Assembly (NCBI RefSeq): GCF_023065955.2
Contig: NW_026622808.1
Coordinates: forward strand, 49,984,475-50,048,474
Reading direction: 5' to 3'
From: Ursus arctos
Lineage: Eukaryota; Chordata; Mammalia; Carnivora; Ursidae
Length of the DNA: 64,000 nucleotides
In this document: one piece after another, positions 30,720-42,339 of the stretch
Layout: every line of letters begins with the position of its first letter
Position numbering within the stretch: the stretch's first letter is position 1
The notes under the pieces: model-generated
The model's input: the letters and a program-made list of their open reading frames with translations, nothing else
The model's database searches: none
Told to the model about the DNA's origin: nothing
Position numbers and translations under genes: made by a program

Positions 30720-32370
30720 TATAAATAAATAAACTCAAATGTTGGTTTGCTGGACTTGCTTTTTTTTAATGGTAAGATACGTAGCTAAAAATATAATTGT
30801 GTCTTACAACATACACAATACTACTTCCCAAGGAATAATTAAATATGCAAAGTTGGACTTCCTTTTCGGGAGAAAGTGTGCCTGCACGCGGCATGCATAC
30901 CTGCGTGTGTGTGTTTGTGTGTGGTTAAAGACAGCGTCAATCCTATGATTTGGAGTGAAGAATGACATTTCCTCTTAGGCTGGTGGGTCTTTGTTTGCCC
31001 CTCCCGATCCATCTGCCTCCATTTCCTCCCTCCTCTCTCCTGGCGGACAGACAGGAGATGACAGGAGAGAGGGCGTAGGTAATCCTTTCTTGCTCCCTCC
31101 TGCCTCGGGCTACTTTCCTTGACGTGACTGTTACCTGTGGGACTCCACCCCCTACTAGGGGCTCCTCCTCTAGAGTACTGGGTCTCACCTGGCTCAGGTA
31201 ATCACAGTTCTGCCCTTTGTCCCCTTCCGCCCTCGGGTCAGTGACAGCTTACTCCGCTGCTGGCCTCTGGATGGCACCTCAACCCCGTTTGTTCCCTTAG
31301 CCCCGCCCACACAGCTGTAAGCCACGCCTTCATTAACTCCCTTGCAATGGAGCCGTCCGAGGTGAACCTTGTTTCCTGCCAGGATCCTGACTGATTGACA
31401 CTGTCCTCTAGGCCCAAATACGAGACTTTACGAAGTCTGAAGCGATAAGGATAAGGATGACCCACTCAGTGTCAGAGTTCAGACTTCCATCCACAGTAAG
31501 AATATACCCAAAGGACCCTCCATGCATCTCCAACCAAGAAATGATCACTGTCAAGCACAGATGAAGTTATAAAAAAATATTTTCATAAATCCTGATGTGA
31601 CTTCTGCCAGGAACACATGTGTAATTTCGACCACATGCCTGACCTTAGTCCCTTGTCTAAAGCCAACTCCGGAGCAGCCTGGGGACAGCTTGCCCCACCC
31701 TGCTCTCGTCCAAACCACAGCGGTGACCCAGCTCCACAGCGCGCTGAGTTCCAGGGCCTGGCTCTCTGCAGCAGAAAGCAAGGAGACAAAGGGGCCAGAC
31801 TGTCATCTTCTGGCCTCCAGGGACCATCAGACGCCCTGAACACAGTCCAGATTCCCTTCTGGAAACCAATCTGTCAACACATACTAGCAAGCATGTTTAC
31901 AAAGTCTTCTTGGGCAAGTCATGACACCAGATTCAGGAAGTAGACTGCAAACAACAGTCAGCACTGGGCAGCAAGAAGGCCAGTCAGGGCAAACTCTTTG
32001 TCTTCTTTTAGATCGAAGGACTTGGACCCTGAAGCATACAGCCTAAGTGGAAGAGCCAGGGCCCCACAGCTATTAGTAACCTAGTCAGAAGGCTTGGAGC
32101 AGACATCTGGGCAGGCAAACCTGAATTTAAATGCACCCTATAAATATCAATCTCTCTTTCCCCCTGCTTCCTGCAGATAGAATAATAAGATAACACTTCA
32201 AAAGGAAGAATCCCTCACCAGAACAGGCAATTAGATACTTGCCTTTCAAAAGAGATTGCTGGAATGTTAAGGAAATCTGGGTTGAATCCTCAGTATAGGG
32301 CTTCATGATTTAATCGCTTTGATCAAAAACCCAGAAGTTGCCCTTGTTTCTGTTTTTTTATCTCCTGTAT
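30720..32370. other. 1.65-kb stretch, largely unassigned
   Basis: No gene. 31180-31405 has the texture of an old repeat end (TTCATTAACTCCCTTGCAAT, CCAGGATCCTGACTGATTGA) that I cannot name. 31551-31943 is open on both strands (up to 108 aa) without family resemblance. A small TG run lies at about 30902-30923. Confidence 0.35.
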
Positions 32371-32379
32371 CTTGTCTGC

Positions 32380-33090
32380 CAGCAAGCCCTGTCAGCTCAC
32401 ATCCAAAAGATATTGAAAATTCACCTACTCTTCTGTTACCTCTCTTCTAAAGTGATGGGCCAAACCACCGTACTTTCTTCTTACACTCTGGTGTACCTAC
32501 CTTGTTCGTTTACCACACAGGAACTAGAATGATCTCAAATCCTACTCGGATCATGTGCCTTTCCTGCTTTAAAACCTTCCAATGGCTTCCCGCTGCACTT
32601 AGAATAAAATCCAAGCTCTTTACTGTGGTCCTAAAGAGCCTCTAATCTCTTGGCCCCCAAAGATAGTCCTCTTTCCTGGGTGCAGACATTGCAGCCACGT
32701 GGCTTTCTCTTTCCTGTTGTAAAATACGCCAAGCCGTTTCCTGCCTCAGGGCATTTGCACTTGCTGTTTCCCCAACCAAAATGCTATCTGCCCTAAAATT
32801 CTTTCTCATCAATCCTGTCTCAGCTCAAATATCTTCCCTTCACAAAGGACTTCTTGAGCCAAGTACCTTTTCTAAAGTGCCTCACCACATTCCTTGTGTT
32901 GTTTTATTCTTCATAGTATAAATACATATATATATATATAAATACTATATTATTTGTTATTGCTTCATTATCCTCCCAAAAAAGAGCATAAACCCTGTGA
33001 GGACAAGAAATTTATTATATTATATTGTTTACTTGGAAACAGCCCTAGCATACAGTAAATATTCAATAAATATTTGTCAGAGGCACAAGT
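32380..33090 (+). repeat. Long L2 3' end
   Basis: AAACCTTCCAATGGCTTCCC, CTTAGAATAAAATCCAAGCT, CTGCCTCAGGGCATTTGCAC, TGTCTCAGCTCAAATATCTT and TATTCAATAAATATTTGTCA run in L2 order for 700 bases, making this the best L2 copy here. A TA microsatellite (32925-32945) interrupts it. Confidence 0.93.
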
Positions 33091-33104
33091 CCTGGGTATA
33101 AATA

Positions 33105-33230
33105 TAAGCATTGAACAATAATGAGTCCCCATGAGTCCATAAGCAAGTTAGTTAATATTTATAAGTCTCAGTTTTCTCATTTATAAGTGATACTAACAAG
33201 CACCCAGTAAATGTTTACTCTTATCACTGT
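33105..33230 (+). repeat. MIR fragment
   Basis: CCATAAGCAAGTTAGTTAAT, AAGTCTCAGTTTTCTCATTT and CACCCAGTAAATGTTTACTC match MIR with an internal deletion. Confidence 0.75.
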
Positions 33231-33234
33231 TACA

Positions 33235-33890
33235 AGAGTTACAAAAATATATAGTATAGAGTTATAAGTTATATAAGTCATAGAAGTCTAAGTGTATGCT
33301 TTTATAACTAAGCCTGAACTGTAGTATAGTCTGGGAAATTACAAACACTAAACACAGCTGAAGTCGTAAAAGTTTCTCTTCATTAAATTGCAAAGCTAAT
33401 TCCTTGAAGAGCATGCTGTTGCGTGACATCCCTCAGGCTTTGCAAACAGCTCTGACAAGTAAAGAGCACGGAGCATTTGGGGGTGGGGTGGGGGTGGAGG
33501 TGATGGAGAATATTATAGGACCACACAAGAGCGTGACTTTACAGTTAGGCCCAGAGCTGGAATATTCAAGTTGTGTTCTCAAGAGGTACATTATACTGGG
33601 GGTGCTGGTGTTGACTTTGGCTATAGACTGTGCAACAAATACATTATACTCTAATCTTCAAACACTGGGCTCTCAGGCAATTCAGCTCCAGGGGCAGCGA
33701 CAGGACATTTTATCACGTCCCATTTATCTCTGCCTTAAGTTTGCTTAAACTGAGGCATGTATTTCATATTATTTATCATGGTGCATTTGTGAGGTCCGAG
33801 AGGCCAGGGAGGGAGGTTTAAACCCCAGATGTCATTCTCCATCTCACTTCCCTCTTCTCTCTCATGCAGTCCTTCACTCAGTTCAATGGA
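33235..33890. other. No recognisable feature
   Basis: A 114-aa plus frame (33404-33748) and 81-aa minus frame (33735-33980) show no family resemblance. A G-rich patch (GGGGGTGGGGTGGGGGTGGA near 33478-33498) could form a quadruplex. Confidence 0.4.
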
Positions 33891-33894
33891 GTTG

Positions 33895-34352
33895 ACTTCC
33901 TGAAGATTTCGGATATTGGCCCACTTCTGCCTCCATGACCACCTCCCTGGTCCGGGCCACCCACCTTTCCTGCTGGGCACCTCTGCGCTTGCCCCCTAAC
34001 GGATCTCCTAACTGCACCACATTCCAACACTGAAACCAGACTAATCTCTTCAGACACAAATCTGACCGTGTCATATCCCTGACACAACCAGCCAGGGTGA
34101 CATCTCGTTGGTAAGCATCCAGTTTTTGCTTTTGTTACTCTCCTTCCTTGCGGTTATGCTCACCTGATTTCATATTTATTTACGTGATGATTTAATCACC
34201 TATGTTACTTCTTAGACTTTAAGTTCCATGAGCGTCACAGGCAATGTCTGACATCACTCACCATTGTGCCCCCAAGCGTCTAGCCCAGTGCTGGCAGGCT
34301 GCACGTGCTCCGTGAATATTCGCTGAATGAATAACAGAATGAATGAGTCTCT
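33895..34352 (+). repeat. L2 3' end
   Basis: GCCTCCATGACCACCTCCCT, CACAAATCTGACCGTGTCAT, AAGTTCCATGAGCGTCACAG and CGCTGAATGAATAACAGAAT follow L2 order down to the terminal GAATGA repeats. Confidence 0.86.
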
Positions 34353-34457
34353 ATGTCCTCAGCGCCTGACAATACCTGAACACAAATTCCCAATAATAGT
34401 CCTAAGCCCAGTTTCTCCTTCCCCTCTCATGATCTCATGTTCTGGACTTTTCTATGT

Positions 34458-34482
34458 CACACACACACACACACACACACAC
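34458..34482. repeat. (CA)n microsatellite
   Basis: About 12 CA units just downstream of an L2 end. Confidence 0.95.
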
Positions 34483-34489
34483 GCTTCAA

Positions 34490-35025
34490 TCCAGATCACT
34501 CAAAAGACTTACTCCTCATTACCCAGACATATTTGCCCTAAGAAACACTCCTGTCATAAAAACTCCTTATCCTCTTTTCCAAGAACATTAAGTGAGTTCA
34601 CGCAGTGTAACCTTTACCCTCTAGCAAAACAAATTTGCCAAATGCCACTTGTAAATGAAGAAGAATGTTCAAGGACACGGACTCCATTCTGGCGTCCTTC
34701 TCGGGTCTAATTTAAGAACCAACTCTGCAGGTATTCCGTTTTCATTTAAATTTGGAGCACAAAGACATTCAGAGGATAAATGGCTACCCCACTCTTCAGT
34801 ATATTCCCCCAACTCCCATCCAACTTTCTCTAAGGTATTCTCCCCACTTAGGTTTCTTGGAATGGCATAGATGCAAACGTAAAAGTAATGTCTTGGGAGC
34901 CTCCCCAGAATGCCATCTGTTAGGGAGTGGTATTTAATACTGGTTAATAAGTTGACCTGGGGCCCCACCCAAGGGAGTTGTTACTGGAAGCATCAAAAAG
35001 AGTTCATTGGGGCACTTTCTTCTAC
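34490..35025. other. No recognisable feature
   Basis: Ordinary non-coding DNA. Frames up to 99 aa (minus 34669-34968) lack family resemblance. Confidence 0.4.
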
Positions 35026-35029
35026 AATG

Positions 35030-35225
35030 ATGAAAATAAAAGTTACTATTTACTCAGTGTTTGACTATGTGCCCTGCACTGTGTTTAACTACGTATGTGC
35101 AAAACTCCTATGAGAAGATATTAGTATTTTAAGAAGGACATTTAGATTCAGAAAAGTTTAAGAGCTTACAGTTATTAAACCACAAGATAAAGCCCATGTT
35201 CTTGATTACTACTGCATATAATAGA
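35030..35225 (-). repeat. MIR, nearly full length
   Basis: TTTACTCAGTGTTTGACTAT, GTGCCCTGCACTGTGTTTAA, AAGGACATTTAGATTCAGAA and CACAAGATAAAGCCCATGTT are antisense MIR landmarks. A GA-rich microsatellite follows (35240-35272). Confidence 0.88.
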
Positions 35226-35394
35226 GCTATGAACACCAAAAAGAGAGAGAAAGAGAGAGAGAGAAAGAGAAGCAACCGGTCATCCCAAATTCATTTCTGG
35301 TAACTTGCAGGATATGAATGACAAACAACATTATAGGTACTCTAGATTTGTATTCAATTGTAAGCTTTGTCAAGCATGAAAAAAATAAGTGTAT

Positions 35395-35835
35395 TAGTCA
35401 GCTTTTGCTAGGTTAAGGCTCAGTAACAACAACCCTAAAATATTGGTGATTGGCAAAAAATAAATGTATTTCTTTTTCATGTTACTTGTCAGTCATGGGT
35501 CAGCTGAGGCTCTGCTCCCAATATCTTCTCCATTCAAGGAATCACTGTGGGATTTGATGGCCACTTGGCAGAGAAAAAAAAGCGAAAATGGCAAACGCAA
35601 GTGATAACCCTTAAGACTTCTGCATGGACATGGCATATGACATTCCTTCCCACATGTTATTGACCAAAGCCAGTGACATGGCCATACTTGACATCAATGA
35701 GTTAGAGAAGTAGTCTCCTGCCACAGGATAGGCAATGCCAGTCTCATGGAAATGAGTGAGGATGCAAGTTCATTACTGGGAAAGGAGAACAGAACCAGTA
35801 GTGATAGTGTAGATAATAAAATCTACATAACAAAT
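35395..35835. repeat. Old LTR-like interspersed repeat (copy 1 of family A)
   Basis: It starts TGTATTAGTCAGCTTTTGCT and includes TCAGTCATGGGTCAGCTGAG and GGCTCTGCTCCCAATATCTT, a very common old mammalian repeat. Related pieces appear at 36945-37120 and 43385-43575. Family name not asserted. Confidence 0.6.
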
Positions 35836-35914
35836 GCAGATGTAAGCTCTGGGGGTCAGACATAATCGACATATCTCACCCAAGTACTTAAAAGTACATA
35901 GAAGTAAGCAATAG

Positions 35915-36310
35915 AAAACTCAGCTCAAACTGGCTTAAGCAAAAAGGGGGACTTAACTGGCTTGGGTTAATGAAAATTCCATGGAGCCGTAGATGTGACT
36001 TGATAACTTGGCCCAGACACTCAAATGAAATGATGTCATTAAAACACAATCTCTCTCTTTCTGTCTTCCCCCTTCTCCCTCTTCTCTTTCTCTTCAGCTT
36101 TCATCTATGCTTTTCTTTATGCTGGCTTCACCCTTAAGTAAGCAGGCCTCCCGCAGCTCATGGCTGATAGCCTTACAGCTCCAACCCAACAAAAAGAAAC
36201 ATGTCTCTTCTGATAGATCCTGAGCAAAACTGGCTCTAATTGGACCAACTGGTTGATACCTAGGCCATCTCTAAATCAATCAATATGGCCAGAGGGTTCA
36301 GGGTTTTACT
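35915..36310. repeat. Old interspersed repeat, family not named
   Basis: AAACTCAGCTCAAACTGGCT, TAAGCAAAAAGGGGGACTTA, a CT-rich centre and CAATATGGCCAGAGGGTTCA are in the order of a common mammalian repeat. I cannot give its name with confidence. Confidence 0.5.
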
Positions 36311-36314
36311 GTGC

Positions 36315-36940
36315 ATCCCTGGGCCACTCCCAGAGCAGGGGGTAGACCCTCCGGAACCCCACACACTGAGAGTATTGCCTCCTTTTCTCTAAAATTCCTG
36401 AAATAACAAAATCCCTGAAGAGTTACAATACTAACCAATTTCACAACATTCACAGTGACTTGCATAGAAAACAGATTCAAGAGCCTGGCGTTTTTACAAT
36501 ATTTACTAAAGCTACCATCTGTAACAATTTTTCTTCTCTTACTTCACAAATCCAACTTGTCTTCATTACAAACAAGAACTAATAAGATGATGTGAAAGAT
36601 TAACTTAAAATTTACTGACTAAAACGGAGGAAATACAAAATAAAACAAATTTTGAGTTGAAACCTAACCTAACCTACTTATAAAGGTCAGACCCAAATAT
36701 GTTCCGTCCAGGATACAAAGCAAAGAGTCCTATTCCATTCCCATGCCACAAAATCACTGCATACTAATTTGGGAGATTTTAATTAGGGAAATCTGTGCTG
36801 TGAATTATTGGTAAATTAAAAAAAAAAAACAGTGGTCCACAGTTTAATATTTTCCCTAGGCAGACAGTAATAAAATATATGTCCATTTCATAAGTTAAAT
36901 AATTACAATGTCTTTAGTGCATTTCTCTTGTTACCTAAGG
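36315..36940. other. No recognisable feature
   Basis: AT-rich non-coding DNA. A short run AACCTAACCTAACCTA (36661-36676) resembles a degenerate three-unit tandem repeat only. Confidence 0.4.
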
Positions 36941-36944
36941 CAAC

Positions 36945-37120
36945 ACTAGCTACTGTCCCAAACAGACCCCAAATTTCACTGGTTTAACACAAGAGAGCTT
37001 TACTTTGCATTGAGGTAACTGCCCACGGTGGGTGTTGCAGACTGACAGGCAGCGTTCCTCCCGGCAGTAATTCCAGCATTCCCGCCTCTCCTGTCTCTTC
37101 GCTTGTGGCTGTCCACCCTC
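36945..37120. repeat. Old LTR-like repeat fragment (family A, copy 2)
   Basis: CTGTCCCAAACAGACCCCAA, ATTTCACTGGTTTAACACAA and GGTGGGTGTTGCAGACTGAC match the start and early body of the family at 35395. Confidence 0.55.
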
Positions 37121-37125
37121 CAGGA

Positions 37126-37341
37126 CAGGGCTCTTTAACTTTGACAAAATTTGGACCAGACAATTCCTTGTTGGGAGAGGATGTCTGGTGTATCGTAGAA
37201 TGTTTGCAGCATCCCCAGGCCTCTACTTATTAGACCCAGGAACTCCCCGGCCCAAGTTGTGACAACCAAAAATGTCCTCAGACTGCCGAATGCCCACTTG
37301 TGGGATGGGAGACAAAAATGCCCCGAGGTTAGGAACCACTG
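37126..37341. mobile_element. MER5A (hAT-Charlie MITE)
   Basis: CAGGGCTCTTTAACTTTGAC, GTAGAATGTTTGCAGCATCC, CCAGGCCTCTACTTATTAGA, TTGTGACAACCAAAAATGTC and TTAGGAACCACTG are MER5A landmarks end to end. No convincing 8-bp duplication survives. Confidence 0.9.
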
Positions 37342-37358
37342 GTATAAAACTAGGTCTG

Positions 37359-37573
37359 GGGGTGCTTGGGTGGCTCAGTCAGTTAAGTGTCTGACTCTTG
37401 ATTTCGGGTCAGGTCGTGATCTCAAGGTCGTGGGATCAAGTGTTGTGTCGGGCTCCACGTTCAGGGAGGAGTCTGCTTGAGGAGTCTTTCTCTTTTTCTC
37501 CCTCTGCGCCTCTGCCCACTCATGCTCTCTCTCTCCCTCCAAATAAATAAATCAAATCTTAGAATAAATAAAA
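37359..37573 (+). mobile_element. Carnivore SINE (SINEC), plus strand
   Basis: GGGTGCTTGGGTGGCTCAGT head with CTGACTCTTGATTTCGGGTC, GTCTGCTTGAGGAGTCTTTC and AAATAAATAAATCAAATCTT. A 15-bp duplication with one mismatch flanks it (ATAAAACTAGGTCTG 37344-37358, ATAAAACTAGGCTTG 37574-37588). Confidence 0.97.
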
Positions 37574-37703
37574 ATAAAACTAGGCTTGTTATTAATTTTC
37601 TTAAGATTACCAGGTGATTCCAATGTGTAAAGAGGATTGTGAACCGAAGTTCTCATCATTAACTACATCCTAGAGAAAGCATAGAAGAAACACAAGCACA
37701 TCT

Positions 37704-37894
37704 TTTTTTTTTTTTTAAGATTTTTGTTTATTTATTTGAGGGAGAGAGATAGCAAGAGAGAGCATGAGTGGGGAGTGGGCGAAGCAGGCCCCCTGCCAAA
37801 CAGGGAGCCTGATGTGGGGCTCGATCCCAGAACACTGGGATCATGACTCGAGTTGAAGGCTGACACTTAACAGACTGAGCCACCCAGGCACCCC
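37704..37894 (-). mobile_element. Carnivore SINE (SINEC), minus strand
   Basis: T tail, GAGGGAGAGAGATAGCAAGA, GGGCTCGATCCCAGAACACT and GAGCCACCCAGGCACCCC. A 15-bp duplication with one mismatch flanks it (AACACAAGCACATCT 37689-37703, AACACAAGCACTTCT 37895-37909). Confidence 0.97.
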
Positions 37895-38319
37895 AACACA
37901 AGCACTTCTTAAAAGCCTTGGCTTGGGATTATCACATATTCCTTCCACTCACCCCACATGAGCAAGAACCAGTCATGTGTATGTCCTACCTCCCCAGCCC
38001 CATGCAGGGGGGACACGTGCTGGGAGATGCAGCCCGTTGCTGAGCAGACACTTCCTAGCAACAACTGTTTAGAAGGGGAGAGCAAATTTTGGCAGATAGA
38101 GGCATCTCTGCTTCATCTCTCCATCTTCCCCCTTTTGACAGAAGATCCCTCCCTGCACATGGACAGTACCTCTGTTACAGGCTGGACTAACGACAGGCCT
38201 TCCTAGATACGTTGTCTTTTAGGAGAACAGGCAGACTGAATCATCCTCCGCCCCCTGGCGTCAGAGCTGTTGGGTTAGGAGCCAGAGCTGCTGCTCACCA
38301 AAAACAACAGAGTACTACG

Positions 38320-38515
38320 TTCGATGTACCGGGTATTATTCTAGGTATTTTCCATTTATTTGCTCATTTCTCATTTGCAACAACGTATGATGCAGGGGCT
38401 ATTAAGTATGCACACCTTACAGATGAAGAATTTGTCTAAGGTCAAGGGCACAGGTAAGAGTCATACCCAGACTGTGGGACTCCCCGGGTTCATGTTCCTG
38501 ACTATCAGGAACATG
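38320..38515 (-). repeat. MIR, nearly full length
   Basis: GGGTATTATTCTAGGTATTT, TTGCAACAACGTATGATGCA, CACACCTTACAGATGAAGAA and GTAAGAGTCATACCCAGACT follow antisense MIR order. Confidence 0.92.
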
Positions 38516-38519
38516 ACCA

Positions 38520-39435
38520 AGGCTACACTGATCTCTCTAGGGAATGCCCCTCCAACAAAGAGACTGAGGCCACAGGGACAGCAGCCCAGGCAGAGAGAGC
38601 CAAAGCCCCAGGGCCAGCTCGGCTCCTGCCTTCCCATGGTGTGTTTATATGAGCCAATAGATCCCTCTTTCCCCTTCAGTTAGTTTGAAGGATCTTTCTG
38701 TTATTTATAACCAGAGTCCTGATTGCTATATCATGTGATAGCATTAACCCACACGGGTTCTCCAGTTCTGGAAATTAAACATTCTAGGATCATGCTCACT
38801 CAGGACAAAAAGTGAGCTCTTCTCCCTACAGCCAAGGGCACTGAGCTTCGCCCCTCAGTTACTGGCAGTATGGTGTCCTTAGTAGGGGTGAGTTTATTAG
38901 GGAACTCAATACCAGTGAATGCTGATGCTGGTGTGAGCCTGCCCCGGGCTTCTGAGATTATTCTGCATGGATGCGGAGGCCAAGTCTACACCTTGTAACC
39001 ATTTCTGGAATTTTAAAATCCTAAACCCACGTTAGAGGCCTAGGTGGTTTCTTAGTGTCTTATGCCCAGTTGGGCCTTTCTCTCCCCTTATCACCATGTG
39101 AACTCAACCTTCAATTACCATGGATTTAGTGGTATCATCAGTTGGCTTACTTGTGGCAAGACTGCAGAGCTTTATCTGGGAACACTGAGCATTCTTAGAT
39201 TTCTTATTTTTATCCATCATCAGACATCCCTGTTGCCAACAGCTTGCTCAGATTACCAGTCATGCCTTATGAGTATCCATAATACAAAACTTGCTATTTC
39301 CTGTCTTTCTGAATGTCCTTGCAGATCTGGGTCTAGTACCCACCCATCCCCAGCCCAGTGACCACATCTATTTCTAACTCTTGGCCCCACCCAATGTAAA
39401 CCACCTCGCTGTGGTTAACCCTCTGTGGTGAACCA
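38520..39435. other. 0.9 kb with no recognisable feature
   Basis: No transposon pattern; a 99-aa plus frame (39062-39361) matches no family. The sequence has balanced composition and is single-copy-looking. Confidence 0.4.
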
Positions 39436-39439
39436 TGGG

Positions 39440-39665
39440 CACCAACAATTTCATTCAACAAATACTTATTGCATCACTCTTATGGCACTAAGTGCTGGGG
39501 GTACCGAGATGAATAAGATATGTCACATGTTGATAAGATACATCACCCTCTTTGCTTTATCCCCTCAATAATTTTTATGAGGACCAACTATGTGCCCGTC
39601 CCTAGTTAGCGCTGGTAATTACAACCATGAGCAAGATAACACCGTCCCTGCCTTCATGAAGCTTG
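39440..39665 (-). repeat. L2, two adjacent pieces
   Basis: AATTTCATTCAACAAATACT, TAAGTGCTGGGGGTACCGAG and then a second start, GAGGACCAACTATGTGCCCG, with CCGTCCCTGCCTTCATGAAG. The same L2 segment occurs twice in a row, both antisense. A GA-rich tract (39670-39720) follows. Confidence 0.82.
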
Positions 39666-39724
39666 AAAGTTGAGAGGGAGGGAGGAAAGAAGGGAGGCAG
39701 AGAGAAAGAAAGAGAGAGAGATTA

Positions 39725-40980
39725 TAAAAAGGTAAACACATAACAAAGGAAACTATTTACAGAGACTATGAAAAATGCCACAAAAGAGAATAAAGAGACT
39801 ACTGGAAAATAGGAGAAAAGGAGGGAGGGATCCACTTGGATACAGTGGTCTAACTTCTAAGACCTTAAAAAGTTTCCTTGTCTTGTACTACTCTTCCATT
39901 CCAGTCCCTAGAAATTTTCAAATGGCAGGCAGTCCTGGTCTAAATTCAGCTTTTAGTGTGTTTTGTTTGGCCATCATAATATTTTTAAAAAAACAATGCA
40001 AGTGGGCATGTTCTCCAGTTTGCTCCCTCATTGCTTCTATTAAGCCTGGATTATACACTTATGCAGTCTGCCTGGTTGGCCCTTACCAGCCTTTCAAGTT
40101 TGTAACTCTTGACTCAATCTTTAAAATACTTGAGGCAATAGATTAGATCCCTTCCCCCTTAATTTGATTAATACATAAGATTAGTTGATGGATACTCCTC
40201 CTCTTCTGAAGGTTAAATTGCAAACGAAGAATCGTGTGTGGATGTGAGTTTGCGCTCTTGGGTATGCATAAATGGAAGCACATTGTTGGCTGCACGCAAG
40301 GTACAAGAATTTAAGTCTGCCAACTCTTCAAGTAATAGCTCTTGCCTCAATAATGAGTTCAGCCAGTCACTCAAGAATCCTAATGGAGTATCTGAGGCTG
40401 GAGATACAGAGGTAGCTAGTCAGAAACAGCTCTCATCCTTGAAGCACATGTACATGAAACATAGAATTTATGTCCCATTTAGAAGACCAAGAGCACTAAA
40501 ATGTATCTGGGAATATTTACCAGCCATAAAGCGGTGATGGTCTACTTGGAGAGCTTGGGAGTAACTAAGCAGACACACAAGACATTGAGCACATGCTAGA
40601 TTAGGTCACCAAGCATCAGAGTTTGTTAAAAAACCAATCACGAGTGCTTAAATGGAACATTCAGGGTAATTACAGTTGAGCCTTAGCTTTATGAAACCCT
40701 GAAATTATAAGTCAGATAAATTAGGAGAGCGGTTCCTTGACAAAATGGTTTCTTCCGGGGTCACAGAAGGGCAGACAATGTATTTATTCACAAAGCAAGC
40801 TTCCTGGGTCCCTTCAAATATGTACGTTTGTATGGGATTTATCTCATGTTGCATTCCAGAAGGATTTACAAATAGCCCATAATAATCCATAAAATACAGT
40901 CAGATGATGTAACATAAAGGATTTCTTTCCTCCCAAATCAGAGAGAACTTGTCTAGGTTAGAATGTTGGTTTTTTTCTTA
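39725..40980. other. 1.25 kb with no confident feature
   Basis: 39900-40140 contains TTGTTTGGCCATCATAATAT and GCCTGGTTGGCCCTTACCAG, reminiscent of an old hAT remnant, and carries a 123-aa frame (39775-40146) with no protein resemblance. 40240-40540 holds a 99-aa frame, also unrecognised. Confidence 0.35.
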
Positions 40981-40984
40981 GCTA

Positions 40985-41135
40985 TATTCATACCTCTCAA
41001 GGTCTCCACTTCCTACTATATAAGAAGAGTAGAATAATTTTTGTACTTCAAGGGGTGGTTGTGGGTTTAAATTGTACAATCCCCATAAAGCATGAAGTAC
41101 ATGGATTATAATAGCTATTTTTGTTATTAGAACTC
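40985..41135 (+). repeat. MIR fragment
   Basis: AAGGTCTCCACTTCCTACTA, ATATAAGAAGAGTAGAATAA, AGGGGTGGTTGTGGGTTTAA and AATAGCTATTTTTGTTATTA follow the second half of MIR. Confidence 0.75.
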
Positions 41136-41139
41136 TTAA

Positions 41140-42030
41140 AAAATTACACAGATGATAATATCATAACATAAAATGACAGTGTCAGAAGCCATGGCCAAGT
41201 GAGGCTCAGAAATGAAGTCAGTCCAGAAATCTCTACGCAAAACGTTAAACAGTTTCTCTCACATTGGAGGAATTACAGATGTCTTATATTATTCTCCCCC
41301 TTGATCCTGAATTGCTTTAATATCACTGTTGCTATCGGATAAAACAATAAAGCAGTGTCCATTTGGGGTGAAGAAACTTAGAGGAAGTTCAGATGTATTT
41401 GAAATGACAAGTCAAGAGCAAAACTGGATTCTACTTTCAAACACCTGATTCCATGCACTTTCTAAGGACCTAAGCCCAGCACCCTGAGTGCACTTGTAAA
41501 CTACGGATCTAAATTCACGCGTCCAGGGCTACTGAGCTCCAAGTTGCAACATGAAAGTCAAAGGTGTTGGTGACCACAGCGGGCAAGCTCACACGTGGTA
41601 ATACCACTTGGGGCACTAGACTCCCGTACATAACACTATAAGCAAAGCACTTTGAGACCACCCACATTTACACTAACCCTCAACATACCGGGGGAGTCAA
41701 GAATTTTCATGCAGGACTGTCATAGTGCCCAGATTTCATGCCTGGCCTTTGCTGACATTTCCTCTGCTTAACTTCAAAGCAGTGAGCATGGGAGAATCAT
41801 CTACATTTTTATAGTTGACCAATAAATCTGACCCGTTTTTTTCCCCTGTAGACCAATAAAGCATTTATTTACATGTGGAATCATTTATAAATAGAGTACT
41901 TTATTAAACTCATAAAGATATCTCAGAAAAAACACCATCTTTCCAAGTACAGTGAATAAATTCTTACGTTTAAGATTTGCTTGGGATTCTACCACTCAAC
42001 CTGACCAACCGCGATAAGGACATCTATTTC
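41140..42030. other. 0.9 kb with no recognisable feature
   Basis: Single-copy-looking AT-rich DNA, no open frame of note. Not assigned to any repeat. Confidence 0.4.
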
Positions 42031-42035
42031 ATTAA

Positions 42036-42130
42036 ACTTCATTATATGCACATAATGAATCATGGAACACTACATCAAAAACTAATGATGTACTGTAGGG
42101 TGACTACCATAACATAATAAAAAACACTTT
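42036..42130 (+). mobile_element. Carnivore L1 3' end, short
   Basis: CATAATGAATCATGGAACAC, ATCAAAAACTAATGATGTAC, GGTGACTACCATAACATAAT and an A-rich tail match the terminal L1 segment at 29846-29945. Confidence 0.88.
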
Positions 42131-42339
42131 CATCTAAAAGAGATTTGCAGGTTAATGCTCTCAGAGTTATACAACTATCATTACAGATTATATTTATTTT
42201 GAACTTCATTTTTCCCCCCTAGGGCACATTCCTCTTTAAACCAGGTTGAAGAAAATTTTGAGAATAAATTAAAATCCATTAAAAATTTTAAAGAATTTTA
42301 AATTAATTTTTAAAGACGTTCCAGTCGCTTTTGTTTATA

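Noticed and set aside
36661..36676. AACCTAACCTAACCTA, resembling an interstitial telomeric repeat
   Set aside because: The unit is AACCT, not the vertebrate CCCTAA, and only three units are present.
37359..37450. tRNA-like sequence with A-box and B-box resemblance
   Set aside because: This is the tRNA-derived head of a SINE; it lacks an intact cloverleaf and is one of 19 such heads in the window.
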